From UBA7398 sp964632545 (GTDB taxonomy: Bacteria > Actinomycetota > Actinomycetes > Nanopelagicales > Nanopelagicaceae), in assembly GCA_964632545.1 (NCBI GenBank), contig CAZWBQ010000005.1, positions 21,145-85,144 of the forward strand: a stretch of 64,000 nucleotides of DNA, read 5' to 3'. Shown here one piece after another: positions 34,003 through 42,338 of the stretch. The translations under genes and the position numbers were made by a program. Each line of letters begins with the position of its first letter. Position 1 is the stretch's first letter. A model generated the notes under the pieces. The model was not told the DNA's origin. It did not search any database and was given only the letters and a program-made list of their open reading frames with translations.

Positions 34003-35529
34003 ATGAGTGAAGCATTTATTGCACCGGGACAACCTGGTAGCAAAGTTACCTTCTTGCCTCGATATGAGCATTGGATAAATGGAGCGTTTGTTAAACCTTC
34101 ATCTGGTTTATATTTCGAAAACGCAACTCCAGTTACTGGAAGAATTTTTTGTGAAGTAGCGCGCGGCAATGCAAAAGATGTGGAACTTGCATTGGATGCA
34201 GCACATGCTGCAGCGCCAGCTTGGGGAAAGACCTCTGCAACTGAGCGTGCAATTATGTTAAATAAAATTGCTGATCGAATGGAAGCAAATGTTGAAGCAA
34301 TTGCAATTGCAGAAACTTGGGAAAATGGAAAGCCAATCCGGGAAGCGTTATATGTAGATATTCCGTTGGCAATTGATCATTTCCGTTATTTTGCGGCAGC
34401 AATCAGAGCTCAAGAAGGTTCGGCAGGCGAGTTAGACCATGACACAGTTGCATATCATTTCCACGAACCACTTGGTGTAGTTGGTCAAATCATTCCGTGG
34501 AACTTTCCAATCTTGATGGCAGTTTGGAAATTAGCTCCAGCAATTGCTGCGGGAAACTGTGTGGTGTTAAAACCAGCCGAACAAACGCCAGTATCTATCC
34601 ACTTCTTAATGGATTTGATTAAGGATTTAATTCCAGCCGGTGTAGTAAATATTGTTAACGGATTCGGCGTAGAGGCTGGAAAACCATTGGCCTCATCCTC
34701 CAGAATTGCAAAGATTGCTTTTACTGGAGAAACCACAACTGGTCGATTAATCATGCAATATGCCTCAGAAAACATTATTCCAGTGACTTTGGAGCTTGGT
34801 GGCAAGAGTCCAAATATTTTCTTCAACGATGTTGCAGATAAAGATGATGCGTTCTACGACAAAGCATTAGAAGGCTTCACTATGTTTGCGGTAAATCAGG
34901 GTGAAGTTTGCACCTGTCCTTCTCGTGGATTAGTCGAAGCTAAGATCTACGACAAGTTCTTAACCGATGTAACAGCTCGCACCAAAGCAATTATTCAAGG
35001 AAATCCATTGGATTTAACAACCATGATCGGTGCGCAGGCGAGCGTCGAACAGATGGAGAAAATTCTCTCTTATCTAGATATCGGTAAGAAAGAAGGCGCC
35101 AAAGTATTAACGGGTGGCGAACGCGCTAATTTAAGCGGCGACCTTGCTGGTGGTTATTACATAACTCCAACAATTTTCGAAGGAAATAATTCAATGCGCA
35201 TCTTCCAGGAAGAAATTTTTGGACCAGTAGTCTCAGTAACTAAGTTCGATGGTTTTGACCAAGCGATGCAGATTGCAAATGACACTCTGTATGGACTTGG
35301 TGCTGGCGTTTGGACTCGCGATATTAATACGGCCTATCGCGCCGGCCGCCAGATTCAAGCCGGCCGAGTTTGGACCAACTGCTATCACGCATATCCAGCG
35401 GGAGCAGCGTTCGGTGGTTATAAAGCATCAGGTATTGGACGAGAGACGCACAAAATGATGCTGGATCATTACCAACAAACTAAGAATCTGCTAGTTTCCT
35501 ATTCACCAAACAAACTTGGATTCTTTTAA
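34003..35529 (+). CDS. Aldehyde dehydrogenase, AldB/ExaC acetaldehyde dehydrogenase type
   Basis: A 508-residue NAD(P)-dependent ALDH. IIPWNFPILMAVWKLAPA, ELGGKSPNIFF (catalytic Glu) and NQGEVCTCPSR (catalytic Cys) are intact; the Cys-Thr-Cys-Pro-Ser-Arg form is typical of AldB/ExaC enzymes that oxidise acetaldehyde from ethanol. The ATG at 34003 is chosen since GGAG lies 9 bases upstream and MSEAFIAPGQPGS aligns with the family N-terminus. The 124-base upstream gap has a small hairpin CGGCA-TGG-TGCCG (33969-33981). DUF779 follows. Confidence 0.9.
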   Translation: MSEAFIAPGQPGSKVTFLPRYEHWINGAFVKPSSGLYFENATPVTGRIFCEVARGNAKDVELALDAAHAAAPAWGKTSATERAIMLNKIADRMEANVEAIAIAETWENGKPIREALYVDIPLAIDHFRYFAAAIRAQEGSAGELDHDTVAYHFHEPLGVVGQIIPWNFPILMAVWKLAPAIAAGNCVVLKPAEQTPVSIHFLMDLIKDLIPAGVVNIVNGFGVEAGKPLASSSRIAKIAFTGETTTGRLIMQYASENIIPVTLELGGKSPNIFFNDVADKDDAFYDKALEGFTMFAVNQGEVCTCPSRGLVEAKIYDKFLTDVTARTKAIIQGNPLDLTTMIGAQASVEQMEKILSYLDIGKKEGAKVLTGGERANLSGDLAGGYYITPTIFEGNNSMRIFQEEIFGPVVSVTKFDGFDQAMQIANDTLYGLGAGVWTRDINTAYRAGRQIQAGRVWTNCYHAYPAGAAFGGYKASGIGRETHKMMLDHYQQTKNLLVSYSPNKLGFF

Positions 35530-35555
35530 GCCATAACCAGTTATAAGGAGTGAAA

Positions 35556-35957
35556 GTGACGCTGCCGCCTCGAGTTGAAGTTACAACCGAGGCGGCATCG
35601 CTACTTCTAAAGCTAACAAAAATTCATGGCCCGTTGATGTTTCACCAATCCGGCGGGTGTTGTGATGGCTCTTCACCTATGTGTTATGCCAAAGGTGAAT
35701 TTCGTGTGGGTGGTTCCGATATTTTGCTTGGCGAATTAATTTTTGATGGCTTAAGCGAACCAATCCAAGTATGGATGGGCAAGGCACAGTTTGAATATTG
35801 GAAACATACTCATTTAACAATTGATGTGGTTGATGGGCGAGGCGGTAGTTTTTCATTAGAATCGAGTGAAGGTAGAAGATTCCTTATTAGATCTCGACTA
35901 TTCACTGATGCTGAATGGGCAATATTGGAGAATGCTCCCGTTACTACCGGAGCATAA
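35556..35957 (+). CDS. DUF779 family protein
   Basis: A 133-residue cytoplasmic protein. MFHQSGGCCDGSSPMCY near residue 30 holds three cysteines in the DUF779 pattern; the rest is beta-rich with a conserved WMGKAQFEYWKHTHLTIDV. DUF779 genes commonly follow AldB-type aldehyde dehydrogenases, as here (26 bases apart); function unknown, maybe metal- or thiol-linked help for the enzyme. AAGGAG at 35545-35550 places the start at GTG 35556 rather than GTG 35550. Confidence 0.82.
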   Translation: MTLPPRVEVTTEAASLLLKLTKIHGPLMFHQSGGCCDGSSPMCYAKGEFRVGGSDILLGELIFDGLSEPIQVWMGKAQFEYWKHTHLTIDVVDGRGGSFSLESSEGRRFLIRSRLFTDAEWAILENAPVTTGA

Positions 35958-35958
35958 A

Positions 35959-35995
35959 AAATCCCCGCCGCTAATAACGACGGGGATTAATTTTG
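35959..35995. terminator. Terminator between the convergent DUF779 and sugar-ABC ATPase genes
   Basis: AAATCCCCGCCG (35959-35970) pairs with CGACGGGGATT (35978-35988) around a 7-base loop, with one mismatch; A-rich on the left and TTAATTTT on the right, so it can work in both directions. Confidence 0.85.
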
Positions 35996-36001
35996 CGGAA
36001 T

Positions 36002-37093
36002 TTATTTCTTATCTAACCGTTCACCATCTATCGCATTGAATAGGTGAATAGCAGCTGGAATTGCAGCAACAGAGATAGTTGAACCAGGTTTTGGTGGATT
36101 CTTTGGATCCCAGCGAACAATTACTTGTGCGCCTTCATCGCCGCTGTTTGCAAACTTAATTGCAGAATCAACTGGTTTTCCATAAACGTAGGCATCAGCA
36201 CCGAGCTCTTCGACAACTTCGACAAGTACATCGAAGCCATTTGAAGTTGTTGGGGTAAATCCTTCTGGGCGAATACCAACTGTTACAGAACTACCGGCAT
36301 TTGCTGGAACGCTAAGTTCCAAATTGCCGAGCTTTGCCTTACCGCCAGATACTGGAGCAATTAACAAGTTCATGGCAGGGGAGCCAATAAATCCAGCTAC
36401 GAATGCATTTGCTGGATTATCGTAAAGATTTCGAGGTGTATCAACTTGTTGTAGCAAACCATCTTTTAATACTGCTACGCGATCACCCATAGTCATAGCT
36501 TCAACTTGGTCATGTGTCACGTAAACTGTTGTAATTCCAAGACGACGTTGTAGCGCAGCAATTTGAGTACGAGTTGCCACGCGAAGTTTCGCATCAAGGT
36601 TTGAAAGCGGTTCATCCATTAAGAACACTTGTGGTTCACGGACAATCGCACGACCCATTGCAACGCGCTGGCGTTGTCCACCAGAGAGCGCTTTTGGTTT
36701 ACGTTCTAAATATGGTTCAAGATCTAATAATTTCGCAGCTTCACGAACTCGGCGTTCGCGTTCTTCTTTTGCAACACCGGCAATTTTCAGCGCGAAGCCC
36801 ATATTTTCTGCAACCGTCATATGTGGATATAACGCGTATGACTGAAAGACCATTGCGATATCGCGATCTTTTGGTGCAACGTTTGTAACGTCGCGATCAC
36901 CGATGAAAATTGCGCCGTTATCAATTTCTTCTAAGCCGGCGAGCATGCGAAGCGATGTAGATTTTCCGCAACCAGATGGTCCGACTAGAACTAAAAATTC
37001 ACCATCGTTAACAGTGAGATTTAATTTGTCTACCGCTGGTGCAGTTGTTCCTGGATAGATGCGAGTTGCATCTTTAAATACGACAGATGCCAT
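36002..37093 (-). CDS. Sugar-ABC importer ATPase (MsmK/UgpC/MalK type)
   Basis: A 363-residue ATPase that energises carbohydrate importers. Walker A GPSGCGKSTSL near residue 38, signature LSGGQRQRVAMGRAI, Walker B VFLMDEPLSNLD and switch VYVTHDQ are intact; residues 240-363 form the MalK-type TOBE/regulatory domain, with GIRPEGF. No permease or binding-protein gene is adjacent, so it probably serves several sugar importers encoded elsewhere, as MsmK does. GAAGGAG lies 9 bases before the ATG. Confidence 0.92.
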   Translation of the reverse strand: MASVVFKDATRIYPGTTAPAVDKLNLTVNDGEFLVLVGPSGCGKSTSLRMLAGLEEIDNGAIFIGDRDVTNVAPKDRDIAMVFQSYALYPHMTVAENMGFALKIAGVAKEERERRVREAAKLLDLEPYLERKPKALSGGQRQRVAMGRAIVREPQVFLMDEPLSNLDAKLRVATRTQIAALQRRLGITTVYVTHDQVEAMTMGDRVAVLKDGLLQQVDTPRNLYDNPANAFVAGFIGSPAMNLLIAPVSGGKAKLGNLELSVPANAGSSVTVGIRPEGFTPTTSNGFDVLVEVVEELGADAYVYGKPVDSAIKFANSGDEGAQVIVRWDPKNPPKPGSTISVAAIPAAIHLFNAIDGERLDKK

Positions 37094-37260
37094 GAGGCGA
37101 TCTCCTTCTCCGGGCAGGTACGTGCCCGACGGTCCGTTGGATGAAGGTCTAGTAGTGGCAACGATGTCAGCTACTAGGCCACGTAGGCGTTTGCCTCCGT
37201 GATAGGCGAAGGCTATCTAGCCGCAGCGGGAAAAGAAAGCGCACCGTTACTCTTAGCATC
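37094..37260. promoter_or_regulatory. Divergent intergenic region with an operator-like palindrome
   Basis: 167 bases, the longest gap in the window, between the sugar-ABC ATPase (minus) and the CorC-like gene (plus). CGGGCA (37111-37116) and TGCCCG (37123-37128) form a 6-base inverted repeat around GGTACG, directly upstream of the ATPase ribosome site; it could be a repressor site or leader hairpin. On the plus strand TACTCT (37248-37253) is 7 bases before the GTG at 37261, a predicted leaderless -10. No RNA gene was seen. Confidence 0.45.
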
Positions 37261-38622
37261 GTGGATAACCCTCAACCGATACTTCAGCTTTCTGACCTTT
37301 CAGTCGGAGAGCTATTTCTCGATATCGGAATTGTCCTTTTCTTCATCGTTCTAGGTGGCATTTTTGTGGCGGCAGAAATTGCGCTGATTTCATTACGCGA
37401 TAGCCAAGTTCGACAGTTGGCTTTGAAGGGCAAACGCGGCGCCAAGGTTGCCGAATTAGCAAAGAATCCAAATCGTTTTCTCGCCGCAGTCCAGGTCGGT
37501 GTTACTTTTTGCGGATTTCTTTCAGCTGCGTTAGGTGCAGAACGAATTGGTAAATACGTAGTGCCTGCGCTGCAAGATATTGGAGTATCTGAAAATTACT
37601 CCGCGACCCTTTCGTTATTGCTTCTTACAATCGTAATTGCTTATATCTCGCTCATTTTCGGTGAATTAGTACCAAAACGATTAGCGCTCCACCGAACTGA
37701 ATTTTTGGCGCTCGCTTCTGCAAACAGCGTAGATATATTGGCTAGGTTCTTTCGTCCGATTATTTGGTTGCTTTCTCATTCAACCGACTTTGTAGTTCGA
37801 TTATTTGGATTAGATCCAAAAGCAAAGCGCGCTGACATCTCAGAAGAAGAGTTATTGGATTTAGTTTCTGGCCATGCAGCTTTAACAGATGAAGAGCGCG
37901 ACATCGTAGAAGAAGTGTTTAATGCAAGCGAAACCTTAATTCATGAAATTATGGTGCCGCGGATTGAAGTAGATTTCTTAGATGCCAGCCTTTCTATTAC
38001 GCAGGCTATTCGAATTGCCGTTGACAAGTCGCACTCCCGTTATCCGGTAGTACGTGGCACTAGCGATGAAGTAATTGGGTTTATCCATGTGCGTGACTTA
38101 TTAGACCCAGCACTTAGTGGAAAAGATTTGACAATTTTAGAGTGCATTAGAAATGTAATTTTTCTTCCTGGCACTAAAGGAGTTTTGCCCGCCTTAACAG
38201 AGATGCGTGCGGCCAGACAACAGATTGCAATTGTGTTGGACGAGTACGGCGGTACCGATGGCATTGTTACTTTAGAAGACTTAGTTGAATGTCTAATTGG
38301 TGATATTCATGATGAATACGACGTTCCAGAGAGCGACCCACAGTCTCAAAACCAGAGTGGAGATTTTGAAGTCGATGGTCTAATTACTTTAGATGATTTC
38401 AAGGACGAAACAGATGTCGAATTACCAGAGGGACCTTATGAAACTTTAAGCGGCTTCGTCATGCATTTCTTAGGCCGCTTGCCTGTTGTACATGATGTAG
38501 TCCGCGTAAATGGTGCGCGAATAACTGTCCTAACTATGGAGGGCAAACGCGCTGGAAATTTATTAATTTCGCGGGATAGCAGTCAACCTAAAGAACTCTG
38601 GAAAGATAGGGCACATGAATAA
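37261..38622 (+). CDS. CNNM/CorC-HlyC family membrane protein (putative ion transporter)
   Basis: A 453-residue protein. Residues 15-200 are a DUF21/CNNM membrane domain with four hydrophobic segments (FIVLGGIFVAAEIALISLRDSQ opens it in full, quoted here only in part as VAAEIALISLRDSQ); residues 215-345 are a CBS pair (EIMVPRIEVDFL, SRYPVVRG, VLDEYGGTDGIVTLEDL); the last 90 residues are the CorC_HlyC transporter-associated domain. Family members are implicated in Mg or Na export. Start GTG, with a leaderless -10 box upstream; its end overlaps trpS by 8 bases. Confidence 0.9.
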   Translation: MDNPQPILQLSDLSVGELFLDIGIVLFFIVLGGIFVAAEIALISLRDSQVRQLALKGKRGAKVAELAKNPNRFLAAVQVGVTFCGFLSAALGAERIGKYVVPALQDIGVSENYSATLSLLLLTIVIAYISLIFGELVPKRLALHRTEFLALASANSVDILARFFRPIIWLLSHSTDFVVRLFGLDPKAKRADISEEELLDLVSGHAALTDEERDIVEEVFNASETLIHEIMVPRIEVDFLDASLSITQAIRIAVDKSHSRYPVVRGTSDEVIGFIHVRDLLDPALSGKDLTILECIRNVIFLPGTKGVLPALTEMRAARQQIAIVLDEYGGTDGIVTLEDLVECLIGDIHDEYDVPESDPQSQNQSGDFEVDGLITLDDFKDETDVELPEGPYETLSGFVMHFLGRLPVVHDVVRVNGARITVLTMEGKRAGNLLISRDSSQPKELWKDRAHE

Positions 38623-39628
38623 CTCTCGAAAACGAGTTCTCTCTGGCATTCAACCAACTGCTGATTCTTTCCATTTAGGTAATTATTTAGGTGCAGTAAA
38701 ACAATGGGTTGCTTTACAAGAAACTCATGATGCGTTTTATTGCGTAGTGGACTTACATGCTTTAACGATTGAAACCGAACCAAAACTTTTTAGAAAACGG
38801 ACGCTGCTTGCCGCAGCACAGTTAATTGCGCTTGGATTAGATCCAGAACGTTGCACGCTCTTTATCCAATCTCATGTTCATGAACATAACCAACTTGCTT
38901 GGGTTATGGAATGTTTAACGGGATTTGGTGAAGCAAGTCGAATGACCCAGTTTAAAGATAAATCGCAAAAATCTGGGTCAGATAGAACTGTGGTCGGACT
39001 ATTCACTTATCCGATTTTGCAAGCTGCCGATATTCTGCTTTATCAACCACAGTATGTCCCAGTTGGTGAAGATCAACGTCAACATATAGAACTTACGCGT
39101 GATTTAAGCCAACGTTTTAATTCTAGATATGGTGAAACATTCGTATTGCCCGAGGCTTACATAATAAAAGGCTCTGCCAAAGTTAATGATTTACAAGATC
39201 CAACAGCAAAAATGAGTAAGTCTTCTGCTTCAGCTAATGGCGTAATTGACATCATGGATGCACCAGAAATAAATGCAAAGAAAATTAAGAGTTCGATTAC
39301 TGATGCAGAACGTGAAATAAAGTTTGATGAGAAAAATAAGGCTGGAATCTCTAATTTACTTACGATTTATGCATCCTTGACTGGAAAGTCTATTTCAGAG
39401 AGTGAAGCTGATTTTGCTGGCAAAGGATATGGAGATTTTAAAGGCGCAGTTGCCGAGGTTGTAACCGAATACTTTGCACCAGTAAGAAAGCGAACCTTAG
39501 AGTTGCTAGAAGATGAAACCGGTCTGTTGAAATTACTTAAGACTGGAAGTGAAAAGGCTGAGGCAGTGGCTTCGCAAACGCTAACGAAAGTTTATGATGC
39601 AATGGGAGTAGTGCCGCGTGGCAAATAA
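38615..39628 (+). CDS. trpS: Tryptophanyl-tRNA synthetase
   Basis: Charges tRNA-Trp. Class I signatures: SGIQPTADSFHLGNYLGA (HIGH region as HLGN) at residues 9-26 and AKMSKSS (KMSKS) near residue 195; GEDQRQHIELTRDL is the Trp-binding region. 337 residues is normal. It overlaps both neighbours, the CorC-like gene by 8 bases and the mutase gene by 11. Confidence 0.97.
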   Translation: MNNSRKRVLSGIQPTADSFHLGNYLGAVKQWVALQETHDAFYCVVDLHALTIETEPKLFRKRTLLAAAQLIALGLDPERCTLFIQSHVHEHNQLAWVMECLTGFGEASRMTQFKDKSQKSGSDRTVVGLFTYPILQAADILLYQPQYVPVGEDQRQHIELTRDLSQRFNSRYGETFVLPEAYIIKGSAKVNDLQDPTAKMSKSSASANGVIDIMDAPEINAKKIKSSITDAEREIKFDEKNKAGISNLLTIYASLTGKSISESEADFAGKGYGDFKGAVAEVVTEYFAPVRKRTLELLEDETGLLKLLKTGSEKAEAVASQTLTKVYDAMGVVPRGK

Positions 39629-41180
39629 GGAATTTAAATCCGAATCAGAAATTCCGTTTTCAGATAAGCCGCGCGAAATTCCTATGGAAAAAGCTGGCGA
39701 ATATCCATTCACGCGTGGGATTTATGAAACTATGTATAAAAATAAACCATGGACGATGCGGCAGTACGCGGGTTTTGGTAGCGCAGATGAATCAAATAAG
39801 CGTTATAAAGAATTAGTTGCGGCCGGCACCGGGGGATTATCGGTTGCATTCGATTTACCAACCCAGATGGGTATGGATTCAGATGCACCTTTAGCGTTAG
39901 ATGAAGTTGGCAAAGTTGGCGTAGCGATTGATTCGCTTGCAGACATGCGTCGTTTATTTGATGGGTTACCGCTAGATAAAATTTCTACATCAATGACTAT
40001 TAACGCACCAGCCGCAATATTGTTATTGATGTACCAAATTATTGCTGAAGAGCGCGGCATCTCCGGTGCTGAATTGCAGGGCACTATCCAAAACGATGTT
40101 TTAAAAGAATATATAGCGCGTGGCACATATATTTTTCCACCAAACCCCTCACTGCGTTTGATCACAGATATTTTTAGTTACTGTCAAAAAGAATTACCAA
40201 AATGGAACACGATTTCAATTTCTGGTTACCACATCGGAGAGGCTGGCGCTACGCCGGTGCAAGAAATAGCTTTTACGCTAAGCGATGCAATTGCCTATGT
40301 TAAAGCTGCAATTACTGCCGGTTTAGATGTAGATGATTTTGCGCCTCGGCTCTCATTTTTCTTTGTATCGCGTACAACCCTCATTGAAGAAGTTGCTAAA
40401 TTTAGAGCTGCCCGCCAAGTCTGGGCTCGAATTATGAAAGAAAAATTCGGCGCTAAATCTGAAAAATCTATGCAGTTGCGGTTTCATACTCAAACTGCTG
40501 GTGTGCAATTAACTGCGCAGCAACCGGAAGTTAATTTAGTTCGAGTAACCATTCAAGCTCTCGCCGCAACTTTAGGCGGCACCCAATCGCTCCATACGAA
40601 TTCATTTGATGAAGCGCTGGCATTGCCTAGCGAAAAAGCTGCCAGGTTAGCGCTTCGAACTCAGCAAGTAATTGCAAATGAAACAGATATTACGAAAGTT
40701 GTCGATCCTTTTGCTGGTAGTTACGTAGTGGAAAATCTAACGGCAGATTTAGTTAAAGAGATTGAATCATTAATTGAAAAGATTGAAAGCATGGGTGGGG
40801 CAGTAACGGCGATTGAGAGCGGTTTCCAAAAACGGGAAATTGAAAATAGCGCATATAAAATATCGCAAGAGATTGATAAGAAAGAACGCACGGTGGTTGG
40901 CGTAAATGACTTTATAACTGCAAACGATGTAGCTCCAATTCTTCATAAATTAGATCCAGCCGTCGGTGATGATCAACGAAAGCGGTTAGCGCAACATCGT
41001 GCCGAACGGAACAATGCAGAAGTCGCAAATTCTTTGTCAGAGATTTCAAAAGTTGCGACCGGAACTGAAAATGTGATGGCGTCAATAAAATCAGCAATTA
41101 TGGTGGGCGCAACAGTAGGAGAAATTTGCGATGCGCTTCGGAGCGTTTGGGGCGTATACCGATCCAGCGAAGCGTTTTAA
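39618..41180 (+). CDS. Methylmalonyl-CoA mutase, large catalytic subunit
   Basis: The CoA-substrate barrel of a split B12-dependent mutase, 520 residues. YPFTRGIYETMY, PWTMRQYAGFG, FDLPTQMGMDSD, SISGYHIGEAGA and GGTQSLHTNSFDEAL are typical. The Tyr in RQYAGF corresponds to the substrate Tyr of methylmalonyl-CoA mutase (isobutyryl-CoA mutases have Phe there), which favours methylmalonyl-CoA, and RGTYIFPPNPSLR keeps the Arg region. It has no cobalamin domain of its own; the small subunit at 23006 would supply it. No mutase chaperone (MeaB) or epimerase gene is in the window. Confidence 0.92.
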   Translation: MANKEFKSESEIPFSDKPREIPMEKAGEYPFTRGIYETMYKNKPWTMRQYAGFGSADESNKRYKELVAAGTGGLSVAFDLPTQMGMDSDAPLALDEVGKVGVAIDSLADMRRLFDGLPLDKISTSMTINAPAAILLLMYQIIAEERGISGAELQGTIQNDVLKEYIARGTYIFPPNPSLRLITDIFSYCQKELPKWNTISISGYHIGEAGATPVQEIAFTLSDAIAYVKAAITAGLDVDDFAPRLSFFFVSRTTLIEEVAKFRAARQVWARIMKEKFGAKSEKSMQLRFHTQTAGVQLTAQQPEVNLVRVTIQALAATLGGTQSLHTNSFDEALALPSEKAARLALRTQQVIANETDITKVVDPFAGSYVVENLTADLVKEIESLIEKIESMGGAVTAIESGFQKREIENSAYKISQEIDKKERTVVGVNDFITANDVAPILHKLDPAVGDDQRKRLAQHRAERNNAEVANSLSEISKVATGTENVMASIKSAIMVGATVGEICDALRSVWGVYRSSEAF

Positions 41181-41184
41181 TCCA

Positions 41185-42198
41185 ATGAGAATTCATCGCT
41201 TCTTGGCAGTAGTTTCGCTTGCGGCACTTTTAATTTCTCCAGTCAGAACAAATGCAGCTAGCACTGCACCAACTCCAGTGAAAATTGCAATTGCCCTTGA
41301 AGTAGGCGGAGTCGGCGACAATTCCTTTAATGATGCAGTGGTAAGTGCCACCAGGGCTGTTCAGAAAAAATATAAGATTGCAGATTCCTACATAAGGATT
41401 GTTCCGACTGACGGTACTGCCCCTGATCGTTTTTTTCGATTAAAATTCTTAGCAAAAGCCGGTTATAATTTAATCATTGCGATCGGTGCAGATTATGCAC
41501 CAGCAATTCAAAGGGCTTCCATAGAATTTCCAGACGTACAATATGCGCTGGTTAATAGCGATGCGGTCGCAAGTATGAACGTTTCATGTTTAGTTTTCGA
41601 CGATTCCGAAGCAGCTTTCTTGGCTGGAGTTGTTGCGGCAACATCAAGCAAAAGTGGCAAAGTAGCTTTTGTTAGCGATGCAAGTGAAATTCAGAAGAAC
41701 TTTTACAATAGCTTTAGAGCCGGTGCGCGCTACGGAAATAATAAAGTTGCGACTCTTGCAATTTCATTTACAAACTCAACATTTGATTTGAACAATTCAA
41801 TTGCTAATGGCGTCGATGTAATATATTCAACGCGGGTAGTTGATGGCGAGGTTTTCAATTTGATAAGTAAAGCGAACCTTAAGAAACATAAAGTTTGGTT
41901 GATTGCACAATCTCCAGATCAATATTATGCAAATCTGCTATCTGCAAAAAAAGATATTTTAGTATCACTTGATAAGCGGATTGATCGAGCAATTTCAGAT
42001 GTAATGACATTGGCAATTACCGGTGGCTCAATCTTGGATATTGTCGATGACAGTAAATCTATTTATGGCCGGACCTATAACTTCAAGAATTCTGGTCTGA
42101 ATTTGAGTTTTCGAAATCCCGTGACAGCCGCCACAAAAACTGCAGTAACTAGAGCTATCACTGAGATAAAGAGCGGTAAAGTTTCAACCAAAGGTTGA
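41185..42198 (+). CDS. BMP-family substrate-binding protein without lipid anchor
   Basis: A 337-residue basic-membrane-protein (Med/PnrA-like) ligand-binding protein, the family that binds purine nucleosides for ABC importers. The signal peptide MRIHRFLAVVSLAALLISPV ends at TNAAS with no lipobox Cys. The mature domain has VGGVGDNSFNDAVVSA, IAIGADYAPAI and GKVAFVSDASEIQKNF. It is a diverged paralogue of the next gene. The ATG at 41185 lies 4 bases after the mutase stop; longer in-frame starts would overlap the mutase and add no signal peptide. Confidence 0.83.
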   Translation: MRIHRFLAVVSLAALLISPVRTNAASTAPTPVKIAIALEVGGVGDNSFNDAVVSATRAVQKKYKIADSYIRIVPTDGTAPDRFFRLKFLAKAGYNLIIAIGADYAPAIQRASIEFPDVQYALVNSDAVASMNVSCLVFDDSEAAFLAGVVAATSSKSGKVAFVSDASEIQKNFYNSFRAGARYGNNKVATLAISFTNSTFDLNNSIANGVDVIYSTRVVDGEVFNLISKANLKKHKVWLIAQSPDQYYANLLSAKKDILVSLDKRIDRAISDVMTLAITGGSILDIVDDSKSIYGRTYNFKNSGLNLSFRNPVTAATKTAVTRAITEIKSGKVSTKG

Positions 42199-42338
42199 GT
42201 GTTTGCCAAGTTGTAATAATAAAAGCAAAGAACTCAAGCCATCTCTATCGGTAACCGCTATAGGGTGAGCCAACAAATTAATCCCGTAATTGAAGCCGTA
42301 TTCGAAGCGGTTTTGATGGGATTCTCAGGAGGAATAAA
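42199..42338 (+). promoter_or_regulatory. Leader region of the nucleoside-binding lipoprotein gene
   Basis: 140 bases without a gene. TATAGGGT near 42262 can serve as a -10 region; no good -35 was found. GAAGC occurs twice in CGTATT-spaced tandem (42292 and 42304 area). It ends in AGGAGG before the TTG start. I see no riboswitch or small ORF that I could support. Confidence 0.3.
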
